From positions 21,933,040 through 21,997,039 of the forward strand of contig NC_133293.1 of assembly GCF_005239225.2 (NCBI RefSeq): a DNA stretch of 64,000 bases, given 5' to 3'. The stretch comes from Populus alba (Eukaryota; Streptophyta; Magnoliopsida; Malpighiales; Salicaceae). The number at the start of each line of letters is the position of its first letter. Positions within the stretch are counted from its first letter, which is position 1. Below the pieces are notes generated by a model. The model was not told where the DNA came from, ran no database searches, and worked only from the letters and a program-made list of their open reading frames with translations. Made by a program: the position numbers and the translations under genes. Shown one piece after another: positions 37,701 through 51,100 of the stretch.

Positions 37701-38525
37701 TAAGATAATATCAATTCCACTAATCACAAGTTGCGGAGAAACAATGCATAGGCTTCTGGTTAAAATAATTGGATGAATTCACCATAGAATCAATTACAAA
37801 AGTCCAAACAACCTTCCAGTAGTAAATGCAAATTCTCAATAAATCATCTCAAGCACCATTGAGTTGAAAGGAATTTGACTTCCCCTCATTTTTCCTATAG
37901 CACATCAGGAACTAATGTGGATCACATGCCATCTGAATCCCAATGTCTTGCCCTGGATGGCATGCTACAGAATGTTCCTGGCCCTGTGTGAATAATCCAG
38001 TTCAACTCTCCAGTTTCATGGCTGGGCACAGGAGCCTCAAGAGATGGAAAGAGTATGTTTCTTCATCTTGGATATGCTAATATAGGAAGCATGGGCTCAA
38101 AAAATACAGTAGAAAGCAACCAAAATTCAGGACAGTTTTGAGCATTCATTTCTGCTCCCATTTTTCTTTTCTATTTTCTATTTTTCTTCTAAATTTAACC
38201 TACACCACCAAAGCAGTGTCCAAGAAAACACCACCACAATCTTGTGTATAGAATTGTGCTCCCTCAGAAGCCTAGTGCTGCTGTACCCAAAATGTCAAAC
38301 CTATGCAAGACACTTCACCTACTACTTCCACGCATCCCCACCCTCCCTTGAACATTCTTTCTGATCCAACCAGTCAAGCATTAGGATAATGATAATTATT
38401 AGACTGTTAAATAAACAGTTACAACTTATTAACTGAAAAGAGAATCAGACACTATCCTATCCAGAACTGAAGCAAGTAAACAGAAACAGCTAGTGCGATG
38501 CCCCCCACCCCCACCCCCACCCCAA

Positions 38526-38559
<34 letters not shown>

Positions 38560-41500
38560 GGTAGGCCCACCCCCGAGGGATCAGTGACTTTCATACTGAA
38601 AAATCATACATGTTAAACAGTCTCAATTTTGACTAAGGATTTACAGAAACAGCATTCATCTATGATAGACTAATCAAAACATTTCCAAACATGATTCTCT
38701 ACACATTTTTATGAAAAAATTTACCTTCACAATAGATATGGCAGCTGAAATTGGATCTCTAACCCCTAGAACAGTCCAAATAAGTGAATTATCTGAACCA
38801 GCAGGTATAATTCCAATTGGTATCGAAATTCCTTCTTTCTGGTTATCCCTAATAAGCAGACCATTTAGAACCTGCATGATTACAAAGATCAAATAACTTG
38901 TTCAACATGCAGAAACAGACCACCATCAAGAGTATTATGATTCAGTGTGAATACACAGTAAATATACAAAGACGCGTGCATGCAAGCCATCACATATTGT
39001 CATTATGCTCTCATAGAACACCACCCAGATACTCCTTATAAGAGCGATCAAATTTTTGCAACAAGTAATTCTGAAGATGTGGTAAAGCATTTGCTAGCAA
39101 AATCAATCTTAGCATTTAAGTTGGGCTTTCAGAGAGGGAAGGGGGCATTATTTGTGGGTTTTGATCGCTTGCAAAAGTGCATGCATCTGTGAATGCATGA
39201 CAGAGATGGAGGCAGGGGCCAAGGAGGGAGACCTGATCTCCATGGATGTGTATCCTCCAATCAATGAAAAGGTAAATTAGTGTCAGAAATTTGGTGCAAC
39301 CTGGCAGGGCTGCATAAACAGCAAAAGTCAAGCTAGTAAAGGACTGATTAGTACAGTATAGAATTTCAAATAAATGAAACCATCCTCGTCATGCAAAATT
39401 TTCCTCTCCTTTATACCCAAAAAATCTTACAATTTCTGTGTAATTGTGTTTTCTAAGTTCCCTTCACTTCAACAGTGTTTGTATTGCTCACCAATATTTA
39501 ACAATATTTCTCTGCTCTTCAACTATAGGCATTTTTATCAGCATGCTTGGATGGCGATTGATATATAACAGTGAGCAGTCCCATTCTCCAACAAAATAAC
39601 TAATCTAGACCAGACCTGTCTCTTTAACACGATAAAACATTTTCACATCTACATAGTTATATACAACAAGCTGTCACAGCATTTGTTATTATGCATTGCC
39701 CTCAATTCTTAAATGCAGCTGATTTTGATGAAAAAAACAAAACCTATAACCAACCTGGAAACTTGAAAACTTCAACAATATAAACTAAGGCCCAAACTAT
39801 CATTGGAAAAGGTCTGCCTCTTGATGTACAGCACACATGATACAGTTGTTCCCATAAGTATTAGACATGTTTTGATGCAGGACAGCTTTTCCATGAATGA
39901 TGTAAATCTTTCTCTGTTAACAAGTATTGAATGCAAACTTGACTGTATTCAATAATGCATTCCTATCACAAAGATCCAAACCTATTTACTCTTCCTCTCA
40001 AACAAATCTAGTTCCTTTTATCAAATTCTTCACGACACGCTATTAAATCGAGGAAAGTAACTGTAAAGGTCAATAAATCAAATCCAAGCCAAGAGCATGG
40101 CATGATTCAATGACATCTGTGCAGGAGAGCATAGTACTCTATAGCGTGACATTAAACTATATGCATATCTGAACATTCAGCAACAAGAAATTAAAATTGG
40201 TTATTCCCCTGAAGTGGTAAAAGACTTACCTCATTAATTATTCCATCACCACCAACGCATATAATTCCTAGAAGAATATGTAGTTGTCAGGATAAAGATG
40301 AGAGAGATCATAAAAAAGGGTAAGCAAACCATAAATGCAAAATGTTATCAAGCGATGCATTGAGTGATAATACCATCAGGACAAGTGCTGATATCAACAG
40401 TTGAAGCAAGCTTTTTAGCATGGCCAGCAGATGTTGTTTTGACTACCTCCAATTTGAACCCCGCTAGCTGTCATTAAATTATTGACATCAATATATATCA
40501 GAGCAAAGCATGCATTCATTCTCAGCATGCTGATGTAATGCAAGGAGCGGAAAAAGATCATATCTTAGCAGAAAAGAAACATGAAATAAGTTGGACAAGA
40601 AAATTAAGGAATATCCAGTACACATGTTGTATCAAATTGAGATATGGTGAGGTGAGGTTGAGTTTTTTTTAAAGGTACAATCCTCTAGAAACACAAACCA
40701 CACCTCACTAAAAGCTAAAAATACATGTTTTTTGTTCCTTTTTTTGTGGGTCCCACCAAACAAACCCAACCATGCCCCAATCCCAAACACACCCGAGTCG
40801 AGATTCATGCTTTCATTGGCATGTTGAGATGGATGAAATCGAGCTTTGTGCATCATTGCATTGGCAATTACATGAAAATCGACAGCAAAAATCAAGAAAA
40901 GACCTTAAATATTGGTTCCACAATTCCATGGAAAACTTTAGTTGAACGACCGCGCCCCGAGCGTGGATTTAATATGACCAGCATTTTGGGAGGGCTCTTG
41001 CACTTGAAGAGCAGTTCAGGCGGGGGGTCAGTGGGAAGTAACTCAGAAGAAGCTTGCTTCTTCGATGAAGCCAAGGGATGGGGCAAACAATTAATATAGC
41101 ATTGCTGATCAGCAAATCCACCAACCCATTGAAGGGCCTCTTCCACGCTAGAAGCCAAGAAACGGTAGTCCCTGCGAGTTCTTTTAGGCTTCATAAAGCA
41201 AGACAGCCCATAAGAGCTCTTTTTTATGGGATAAGAATGCACTGTAAAATGTCTGAGACCAACATTGTATGATACCTGTCAAAGCCATGTATGGGGATCA
41301 TTGCTCAAGTTCTCGATGGTAAATTCTTGAGTACAGTTTAAAAAAAAATTGGGGAATGAAATTTGAATATTACCGAGATGACATGCTCAAGATGGAGCAT
41401 ATGAGAACCCCAAACTAAGGCTTTGCTTGTAAGCTTAGCATCAACTGCTTGTTGGTTTGTGACGTCAACTTGATCTTTCGTAGTACTGGTATGATAGGAG

Positions 41501-41886
41501 GAAGAGGAAGAGGTGTTTCTTTTATCCAAAATGAGTTTCCCAGATAAGACAGCATAGCCTAACAAATCAGAGTTTTCATCTCCTCCTGCAGCTCCTCCTC
41601 CGCCTATGTCTATTCTGTGCTCATCAATCTTGGGTTGGTTGAACGGAAACGGGTCATCAGCAACGGCCTCAGTACTACTCCTGGAATTGGAAGAGGCAGC
41701 CTTGAGCTTCTTGCTGCGTTTCTGTTTCTCAGGGAAAACAATTGGGGAAGAGTGCGTGGCTATTTGAGAGCACAAGCTCAATCTCCTCTGAGATTTATTA
41801 GTGTTGTTAGCAGGAGCAGTAGCAGCGTTGGAATTAATACCCGGATTATTCCTGGACACAAAACTCCCACTCTTACCCTGGTGCAT
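34770..41886 (-). CDS. LCBK1: Sphingoid long-chain-base kinase (LCBK1-like)
   Basis: The enzyme phosphorylates sphingosine, phytosphingosine and related bases to signalling lipids, at membranes. Eight exons join in frame: 41374-41886, 40904-41275, 40374-40467, 40230-40267, 38725-38871, 37285-37384, 35563-36503 and 34770-34919, giving 784 residues. MHQGKSGSF is the first ATG that matches the family N-terminus, and the in-frame extension upstream lacks ATG. The DAG-kinase-type catalytic core has KMLVILNPRSGRG (about residue 268), VGGDGIINEVLNG (331-343) and IGIIPAGSDNSL. A long acidic insert in exon 7 carries WDxEP repeats. The C-terminus has DNTMDMLLVHGSGRLRLLRF and GIDGELF. Introns contain a (CA)n microsatellite. 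A 5' leader exon probably lies near 42290-42370. No break is seen. Confidence 0.94.
38501..38558. repeat. C-rich and (CA)n microsatellite in an LCBK1 intron
   Basis: A CCCCCACCCCCA-type tract (38501-38524) is followed by about fifteen CA dinucleotides (38529-38558). It sits in the 1.3-kb intron between 37384 and 38725. A shorter (CA)n lies in a KTN80 intron near 25373-25391. Confidence 0.9.
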
Positions 41887-43400
41887 GTCTCTGTGTTGTG
41901 TAATAAAAAAAGACACACAGCAAGACAGGGGATTGATGACACCTCTGTAAACCTCAAAGAAATTTTGATTCAATTTTAATTAATTGATAAAAAATCAAAG
42001 CAAGGAAAATGACATCCCACACTCTCTCACATGAGCTGGAAGCGATACGGTGGTGGTAACAATCCAATTTTGACAACAGTAAACGGCATCAATCAAAAGC
42101 ACTATCAAGACGGGAAATGACCAGATCAGCCTGCAAAAGTTCAATTCAATTCAATTCCTTGGGCTGTTATTCCTTTTTATTACCTTTTGAGATTAGATTC
42201 GAATAGGAAAGAACTTGTCTATGACAAATAAATAAACAAATAATGGGCGACAAAACGGAAGGAGAAGCGGAGGAGGAGGAAGGAAAATATTACCGTGGAA
42301 TGATGATAGATGTCGGTGAGATCGTCCTACTCGTCTAGGCTCTAGCTGATGCGCTCTCGTCTCGTCTCAGATGAAAATGAAGCAATTTGCAGCTGGTGAG
42401 GATGAGGTGGACGAGGAAGATTCATTCGTTGGTCCGTTCATTCAAAGTTAGAAAGAGGGGTTTGGGCCCTCATGTCTCGGCCTCATCTAATATCACTCTT
42501 TTCTTTCTACAGTACTTCTGTGCCAGTGATATGGCATTGCAGTTATTTTTTTTTTTTCACCATCTTTCATTTCATTTCTTGTAATTTTTACAGGGGCTTA
42601 ATCTTGCAATGTTCATATAATCTCCTGATGATGGTTTTTTTTTTTTTTTTTTTTTAATATTGAATCTTATTTCAAGGGTTTAATCTTAAATTTGAATAAT
42701 GATTATGAGACTAAAAAAATATAAATTTTTTTTATAAAAAAAATCAAGCAAACTTAAACGAATTTTTTAAATTTTGATTAATCTTCTAAATTTACAATCC
42801 ATAAATTCTAGACCCGAGCTCCATCGAGAAGTTTAATTCTCAATAAATCTAATGTTAAAAGATGAAATTGAATTTTTTTTTTTATCAATTTATAAATTTT
42901 TTCAAAAAAGTAACAATAAAAAAAAAAATTAAGATCAAATATGATGGGGAAAAAATCTAAAAGATGATAAAATCATGAAAAATAAATATTTTAAAAATTA
43001 TCTCAAATAAGACAAGTAACAATTAAAATAATAGGGACTATACTTTACACGTGAAAAAATTAAAAGAGAATGAAATTAAAAAATATATAATTTTATAAAT
43101 TATTTTTAAAAAAACAAATAATAATCAAAAGGTCATAAACAAAACCTGAAAGGAAAAACAAATTAAAGGGTTGTTTTGAAAAATTGAAGGTTCATGAGCA
43201 AAAATTGTTATGAAAGAATGGAAAAAAAATTTATCAGCATCAAATTAAAACACTATTTGCCACTTGTCTGCTCAAGATGAAAGAATTATTAAGACAGTTC
43301 AAATATTGTTATGAAAGTCATCATTATAAAAGCCATCATTTAATCATTGAACATCGTCATATATGTTATTTAAGTAGCACAACCACGACCCATGTTTTGA
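41887..43400. other. LCBK1 upstream region and AT-rich repeats
   Basis: Up to about 42370 the sequence is the LCBK1 promoter and leader region. The purine-rich GGAGAAGCGGAGGAGGAGGA at 42260-42279 lies in it. The interval 42830-43215 is AT-rich with phrases such as GGATCAAATTTGAT-like and TTTTATAAATTATTT shared with the MITE at 29534-30507. No gene is supported. Confidence 0.45.
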
Positions 43401-43416
43401 AGTATGCAATGCATAA

Positions 43417-43614
43417 AGCACTTGAGGTCTTGACCCAGCGGTTGAAGGGACTTGTTCCTTTCCTCTGCATTCTGGGTTCAAACCTCACCGTGCACGCCTG
43501 TCACCCCTGCAGTGCCTTACATGCTCATTGAGTTTGCAGGATGTTCAGTGAGCCGTGAGATTAGTCGTGGTGCACGCAAGCTGGCCCGGACATCCACGTA
43601 AATAATAAAAAAAA
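43417..43614 (+). mobile_element. tRNA-derived SINE with 16-bp target duplication
   Basis: The 198-bp body starts AGCACTTGAGGTCTTGACCC, has a box-A-like TGACCCAGCGGTTGAA and a box B GGGTTCAAACC (43470-43480), and ends in a short A-rich tail after CACGTAAATAAT. An exact 16-bp repeat, AGTATGCAATGCATAA, flanks it at 43401-43416 and 43615-43630. The internal phrase GCAAGCTGGCCCGGACA is one I associate with Salicaceae SINEs. It has no coding capacity; open frames across it are spurious. Confidence 0.93.
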
Positions 43615-43630
43615 AGTATGCAATGCATAA

Positions 43631-46189
43631 GTTATTATTCCTTTTAAAAAATAATATTTATTTTTATTAAATCACCAAATTATCTTTTAATAAACTTGAT
43701 TATAACTAAGAAATCAAGATAAAAATACAAAAACACCCTTAGACATAAGTTCAATTTTTTTCTTGTTTCAGGGTGATTAAATCACTTTACTGTGCTTTAA
43801 TAATGTTTAAAAATCAATTTATCTACAATTAATAAATAATAAACCATTGCACAAAAATCTTATTTCTTTTAATAGCTAGTTTATTGATTTTTGTTTTGAA
43901 AAAAACAAATTGGTCATTTCATTGTTTTCAATTTTCAATGAAAGGTATCGTGGTCTTGAGCGAAAATCTACAATGAAAGAGGAGCCCTGCTAGTTTTTTA
44001 ATGGTTTTTAGTTTTTTGGTTATCAAAGGAGGAAAACAAAAATAACCCATCATCATGGCAAAAAAATAAAATAAAATCGTGTGGTGTGGTTGCTCTACTT
44101 ATGATGAAATGCTATTTCAGGGTAAATTCCAATATTTGATATATAAGAGGCCTCAAAAAACACCTTCATCTTGAAATACTGAGGCTATTTATTTTTATAT
44201 TTTAAAAATATTTTTGAAAAAAATTAAATTTTTATTTATTTATTTATTTATTTCAAATTAATATGTTTTTAGTGTTTTCAAATCATTTTGATATACTAAT
44301 ATCAAAAATAATTTTTTAAAACATAAAAAAAATATCATTAAAATATATATTAGTATAAAAAATTATTTAAAAATAATTATAACTACATTACCAAACAAGT
44401 TCTAAAACTCACCTTTATATCACTTATCTTGTCAAGTTAAATGCTTGATATTTTTATAGATAACTTATGGAGAGGTGGTCTGGATAAAGCCGTACAGGAG
44501 GTCTGATTTTATGATAAAACTAGCTTTATATATAATATTGCACTAGGTGGATTCATATGTTGCCACCCTTAAAACCTTACCCAAGTCAATGTCGAACGAA
44601 TATGTTCATTAAAAAAATAAATTAGTATTACTATAATTATCATTAATGTTATTTATTTAATTTTACTAGCTATTTAAATTGCGTTCCATTGCAGTTCAAA
44701 TAATTTTATTTTTTAGCAAAAAAAAAAAAAATACAAGCTTTCCCAGCGTGTTTTTTTTTTTTCATAAAAAAGTTCAATAAAAAACTAAAAAAGCTTATAT
44801 ACGCATCTAATTAAACAAATAAAAAATTATTTGTACCTATAAATGTAAAATAGAAAGGCGTTAATGATAATAAAAGACTAAAATGAAAAAGATTAAGAGA
44901 AAGATGTTTATCAAAATATTTGATTTTGTAACACAAGGCATATACCAAGTCGTGTTTAATAAATTTGTTTATTTGAATAATCTTTTTATTTTGTAAAATG
45001 ATTATTTGTGCCAATAAATGCCTACACAATAATTTTTATTTTTATTTTTCTTTTCAAGATATTATGAAGTGATAATCTCATGCTTATATCTAATCAATTA
45101 ATTTAATCTAATTAAAAAACTAAATTTTACAAAGAATGACAAATAAAAAGATAAAAAATAACCTAAGTGACTTTTAAAATCAGTGAAAAATTATATGGAA
45201 AGCAAGTAAAAAAAGAGTTAACGGAGCCCGATCTTCAATGAAATAAATATTGAAAGATGAAATTGAAAAAAAAGCTTAAAAAGAAAAAAAAGAAAATCAA
45301 GCAAACTTGGACGAGTCTTTTAAACCTGAGTTAACCTCTTAAACTTGCAACCCGGGAAATCCTATACTTGAGCTTAATTGATAAGCTAAATTGCCAACCA
45401 ATTTAATGTTATATGATGAAATTAGAAAATACATATCAATTGAAATATTTTTTCAAAGTAAATAAAAATAAAAATAAAATATTAAGGATCAAATTTGATT
45501 GGGAAAAAAAATAAAAAAGGATGAAATCGTAAAAAAATCAAATCATAAAAATTAATTCAAACAAAACAAATAGCAATGAAAAAAAATAAGGATCAAATTT
45601 GACACCTAAAAAAATTAAAGAAGCAAGAAATTAAAAAAAAATCATTTCAATTTTATAAACTATTTCAAATAAAACAAATAGTAATTAAACAAATATGAAT
45701 TAGATTCAAAGGAAAAAAATTAAATTGAAGGGCTACTTTAAAATTTTAAAAGGTCAGGTGCAAAAATCAAGAAAAAAAAGAAAAAAGAAAAACAATAAAA
45801 GAAAATTTCACCAACACCAAACTAGAGTCTTGTTCACCACACACACTACCCGAGAATAAATGAGCCACAAGATAATTTAAACATCGAATTGAAAGCCACA
45901 ATTTAGTCGTCTTAAGCCATTAATTGGTTTAACAAGGTCTCTATGATGTTTTCTAAGTGTTTTGGGTTAAAAATAGGTTGAAATGAGATATTTAGGTGAA
46001 AAAACAACGAACCTTGTTTTTCCAACCACCACAATGATCGAATTCTAGGTTGAAGCAAACGACATGTTTTTTTGAAATATTTAGGGCAGACGACATGCCA
46101 TCCTTCCCTTTAAATTTTTTTAAAAAAGGCCCATGCAAGGGTCTGGCGTTGCAAGCCCGAGCGTGGGTCGTTGCTTCATTAGGCCTGAG
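43631..46189. other. Gene-free AT-rich repeats left of the telomere-like array
   Basis: No gene is supported. A MITE-like copy lies at 44170-44405. The interval 45225-45800 repeats phrases found at 42830-43215 and in the MITE at 29534-30507 (for example AAGGATCAAATTTGA and TTTCAAATAAAACAAATA). The sequence becomes GC-richer just before the first TTTAGGG at 46190. Confidence 0.45.
44170..44405. repeat. AT-rich MITE-like dispersed repeat
   Basis: It shares the core ATTTTGATATACTAATATC and the end AACTACATTACCAAACAAGT with the copies at 126-340 and 31195-31410. It includes a (TTTA)n run at about 44236-44258. Confidence 0.5.
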
Positions 46190-46555
46190 TTTAGGGTTTA
46201 GGGTTTCGGTTTGGGTTTTTGGGTTTCGGGTTTGGGGTTGGGGTTTAGGGTTTAGGGTTTAGGGTTTCAGGGTTTAGGGTTTAGGGGTTCAGGGTTCAGG
46301 GTTTAGGGTTTAGGGTTTTAGGGTTTAGGGTTTGGGTTTAGGTTTAGGGTTTGGGTTTAGGGTTTATGGTTTAGGGTTTTAGGGTTTTAGGGTTTAGGGT
46401 TTCGGGTCTAGGGTTTCGGGTCTAGGGTTTAGGGTTTAGGGTCTAGGGTTTAGGGTTTGGGGTTTGGAGTTTGGGGTTTGGGGTTGGGGTTTGGGGTTTG
46501 GAGTTTCGGGTTTAGGGTTTAGGGTTTAGGGTTTTTTAGGGTTTAGGGTTTAGGG
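46190..46555 (+). repeat. Telomere-like tract 1, (TTTAGGG)n with variants
   Basis: About 365 bp consist of TTTAGGG mixed with TTTCGGG, TTTGGGG, TTTTAGGG and TTCAGGG variants. The G-rich strand reads left to right. The degeneracy shows an old interstitial or subtelomeric tract rather than fresh telomerase product. It forms the left border of the LINE/telomere-repeat region, and LINE A begins at once at its right end. Confidence 0.95.
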
Positions 46556-46797
46556 AGGGTTCAGGGAGGAGGAAAAAGAAAAATATGAGACGAGAGCAAC
46601 CACCCCTGGCGACTGTGAAGACGACACACTGCTGGCCTTATTCTAGTCACCGGTGACCACTTTTTTCCCTCTCCCACAGGTAATTGTCACTCCCATCATA
46701 CTCCCCTACATTACTACCGATCCACTTTTTTGTTCCCACCCCTACAACCTCTGTTTCACCGATATCTAGCATAACTTTTTTTTTTTTTTTTACCACA

Positions 46798-48141
46798 ATG
46801 AGTTCCCATAATCCCAAAACCAAGCCTGCCACCGCCACAACCAAATCAACCTCATAGGCAGATCAGGTTAGAGTCTCTGACTCTAGTACAAGATTCACCT
46901 TGGAGCCTTTATCTCGTCAACCAATAGGTCTAAGCCTTAAGATCACTGAAGAAATGCTTCTGGAAAATTCTGCACAATGGAATCGTTGCATGATTGGTTT
47001 TTTTCCTGGGTTTCGTATGCCTTTCCATGCAGTAAACTCAATTGCATCCAGGGCATGGCGTTCTTATGGTTTAGAGAATGTTATGACAACTTCTAATGGA
47101 TTCATCATCTTTCGGTTCACTACAGAGGATGAGATGCAAATAGTTTTAGAGAAAGGGCCATGAATGTTTGGAGGGAAGAATATCATCTTACAGCAATGGC
47201 ATCCAAGATTCCAGTTTGACAAGAACAAAATCTCAACACTACCAGTATGGATCCGCTTGCATGGTTTACCATTTCCCTTGTGGTCTAAACAAGGACTCAG
47301 CCTGGCAGCAAGTATGGTTGGGCGTCCACTTTCGTGTGATGAGCTCACATATGGATGTACTCGGCTGGAGTATGCACGATTATGTGTTGAAGTGGATGCT
47401 GCAATGCCTTTTGTCCACAGTTTTGATATAGACAGCCCCCTCTCCACTACACCAATTACTGTCACTGTTGAGTATGAGTGGAAGCCCCCACGGTGTGAAA
47501 AATGCAAAGTCTTTGGACATTCATGTGTAATCCAAGCTAAAACAACAGTTAAAGATGTTGCTGATCCAGCCACTACTGCCCCACAGACAGAGCCATTACA
47601 ACACACCCCTGCAATTGCAAACATTGTCCCTATCCTTCCCGCTACCAATACACCACATGAGCCAATCATTACCCATGCAAAAGTCTCCACAAAACCATCT
47701 ACTAGCCTCAAAACTACCCAACAGCCAGAGCTTAACCCATAAAAAATCATTACGGATCCTTACCTTTCAACCAGTGGAAAAAATGCAGCCACACCTACTG
47801 CTCAAGTTACCTCATCCAAAATGCATTTATCCATACCCCACTCCATGCCAGCAATCCCTGCAGATATTGATGACTGTGACTCTAGCCAGGATTCAGGTAA
47901 TGAACTTGGCCTTCAAACTCATCATTTTAATGATCTACATGCTACTCATTGTTTTGAAAGTAAGATGGACTCTCTCCATACTTCAAGAGCCACTTCCTCA
48001 ACTGCTCAGGAGTCTTCAGCTGAGGAATCTACATCCTCTATCCACCCAATTATCAACCATCTTCATTCCCCACCACCCACTCCAACTACTGTTAAGAAAA
48101 AGAAAGGGGGTAAGAAAAAAAAGGAGGCCCGGGGCCTTTAG
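46798..48141 (+). pseudogene. LINE A ORF1 (DUF4283-type nucleic-acid-binding protein), broken
   Basis: In the parent element this protein would bind the LINE RNA to form the RNP. One reading frame of 448 codons runs from the ATG to the stop at 48139, but is interrupted by TAG (46855-46857), TGA (47161-47163) and TAA (47740-47742). The first two stand where LINE C has Trp (SWAERV and GPWMFGG), so they are TGG-to-stop G-to-A changes. The DUF4283-like part has GRPLSCDE and WIRLHGLPFPLW. It ends in a zinc-knuckle-like RCEKCKVFGHSC, which lacks the normal spacing to the last Cys. A Lys-rich tail (KKKKGGKKKKEARGL) closes it. The two short open pieces between stops are not separate genes. Confidence 0.85.
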
Positions 48142-48174
48142 CTGTCAATTTCTTGTTCATTATATCATAAATAA

Positions 48175-51100
48175 ATGTTCATTATTGGTAGTTGGAACAT
48201 ATGGGGTCTAAATGGACTCCAAAAACAAAAAACCGTCCATGCATGGACACAAAAAAACAGTCTTGATATCTTTGGCATCCTTGAAACCAAAGTAAATGCT
48301 GCTCATTTAGCAGCTGTTCAAACCAATCTTGCACCCGCCTACTGGAACTACTACTCAAATACAGCCTCCAACTCAACTTGTCGAATCCTTGTTGGTTGGA
48401 ATACCCAAAAACTCAACCTTACTTGCCTCCACCAAGCACCTCAGTGGCTAACCTGTGAAGCCAACCATATTAGCCTCCCTCACCCCATTAAAATCACTTT
48501 CATATATGGTCATAACACACCAGCTGAAAGACACGACCTCTGGAATTATATAAAACAGGAGAGTTCCTTCAATTCCTGTGTTCCTTGGATTATTATAGGC
48601 GACTTCAATGCCATCATGCAAACAGGAGACAGAATTGGGGGGGATGCACACTGGCCAAGGCACCAAGATGATTTTGCAACATGTATCAGTCAATCCGAAC
48701 TCATGCAAGCTCCATCTACAGGTATTAAATACACATGGCACAATGGTCAACATGGTTGCAATACCATTCAAAAAAAATTAGACTGGGTATTTGGCAATTC
48801 CAGTATGTTCAATGCTTGGCCGGCCACACATGCAACATTTGAGCCTCGCAATATTTCTGATCACAGTGCCATTGTAGTTCGTCTTCACAACCTCAACAAG
48901 CAGCAACATTCTTCTTTCAAATTCTTGAACATATGGGCTGAACGTAGTGACTTCCTTGCTACTGTTGCTTCCTCTTGGCAAGAACCTGTATTTGGAAATC
49001 CTATGTTCCAATTCACTACTAAGCTGCGCCGGTTGAAGACTGTATTGAGGCAGCTTCACCTACATCACACAAGCAGCATCACACACAGAGTTACTAAGGC
49101 CAAAACAAATTGGGAAGCAGCACAATTTTATCTTGATCAACATCCAACATCATCTACTGCACAATCAACTGAACGAGAAATGGTTGCTCAATATATGCAA
49201 CTTTGTAAAGATGAGGAATCCTATTTCAAGCAAAAATCAAGGGTGCAATGGCTTCAGCTAGGAGATAGGAATACCTCATTTTTTTCACAAATCTTTGCTC
49301 CACGCCAGGTAAGGAAGAAAAAATACATAGCTTGCAGGATGAAAATGGAACTTTGGTCCACGATCCACATGACATAGGGAAGCTGGCATCAACATATTTT
49401 GAAAACATCCTCACAGCCACTCATCCAACATTGAATGCAGAGATTAAGGACATTTTTCCTAACACCATTTCAGAAGCATCCAAATCTGCAGCTCTTACAC
49501 CCATCACCGATGATGATATAAAGGAAGCTTTATTCTCTATTCCCGACTCTAAAGCTCCAGGGCCAGACGGTTATAAATGCACTCTTTTATAAAACAAGCT
49601 GGGACATCATCAGACTTGATTTTCTTGCTGCCATCAGATTCTTCTTCTCTAATAACTGTCTCCCTCGTTGTGTTAATGCTACAAGAGTAGCCCTTGTGCC
49701 AAAAACAGAACATCCAGCTAGTATGAATGATTATAGACCCATTTCTTGTTGCAATGTAATATACAAATGCATCTCAAAGTTGCTTGTTGTTCGACTAAAA
49801 CCAGCTCTAGTGGATGTGATTGGCCCCTCACAGTCTGCATTCCTTCCTGGCCGCAATATATCTGATGCTATTCTTCTTGCACAAGAGCTAATGCACAATT
49901 ATCATCACAACAAAGGGCCAGCCCGATGTGCTCTCAAAGTCGATTTGAAGAAAGCTTTTGACACTGTTAGCTTGGATTTCATCATTGAAGGACTGCATGC
50001 TATTAGCCTCCCAACAGACATGATAAGATGGATAACAACATGCATTACAACAGTCCATTATACAATCAATATCAATGGTGAGATGCACGGTTTTTTTCAA
50101 GCTACAAGAGGCATTAGACAGGGTGATCCACTATCACCTTACCTCTTTGTTTTGGCAATGGAAGGCTTGCGAGGAATCATCAATCAATCTGTCCAAAGCA
50201 GTGCATTCAAATACCATTGGCGGTGCAAGCCAACCAAACTAACTCATATTTGTTTTGCAGATGATTTAATGCTTTTCAGTCATGCTGATCCCGGTTCCAT
50301 CATGGTACTCAAGTCCAGCCTAGACAGGTTCTCCACACTCTCAGGGCTCTCCATTAATCTTGCCAAAAGTTCTCTCTATTTGTCAGGTATTATCAGCGGT
50401 TTGCGCAACACAATAATAGAGCAACTAGGCATACAGGAAACAACTCTTCCTGTGAAGTATCTAGGCGTCCCTCTCTTATCTTCACGGCTCACCCACAGAG
50501 ATTGTCTCCCATTGCTGGAAAGAATTATAGCGAGAATAAAGTTGTGGACATCCTCCTCCCTCACTTATGCTGGCCGATTACAATTGATCAAGTCGGTTCT
50601 CTTCTCAATTCAAGTATATTGGTCCACCATCTTCATACTCCCATGTGCAACAATTAAAAGGATAGAAAGCACCTTGGCTGCCTTCTTATGGAAAGGCTCA
50701 TCTCTCACTCCCACGGGAGCAAAGGTGGCCTGGAATGCTATTTGTTACCCACTGACTGAAGGAGGATTGAGAATCAAAAAACTAAAAACATGGAATCAGG
50801 CAGCAACTCTAAAGCATATATGGCATCTCTTCACAGATAAAGAATCCATGTGGTCAACATGGATACAAGCAAACCTCTTACGTGGCAAATCTTTTTGGCA
50901 AGTCACAATGCCATCGAATCCATCTTGGTCATGGAGAAAAATACTGCAAAGCCGAGACTGGTGCAGAGGCTGGTTCATCAACAGAATAGGGAATGGCAAC
51001 TCCACTTCACTCTGGTTTGATTACTGGCTTCCTGGGGGATTAAGGCTTATCGACAACTATTCACTACGAACTCTCACAGCTACAGGTCTAATGTGGAATG

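Noticed and set aside
43277..43531. 84-codon open frame
   Set aside because: It runs across the SINE and its target duplication, with no known protein motif.
46178..46188. TTAGGCCT before tract 1, like the TTTAGGCCTCACAGG start of LINE B
   Set aside because: Only eight bases agree and the following sequence differs, so a LINE B remnant at the array's left border is not supported.
46050..46262. Open frame reading Gly/Phe/Arg/Val repeats
   Set aside because: It is the translation of the TTTAGGG tract.
47064..47750. 228-codon minus-strand open frame over LINE A ORF1
   Set aside because: It is the antisense shadow of the ORF1 coding sequence and lacks any recognisable domain.
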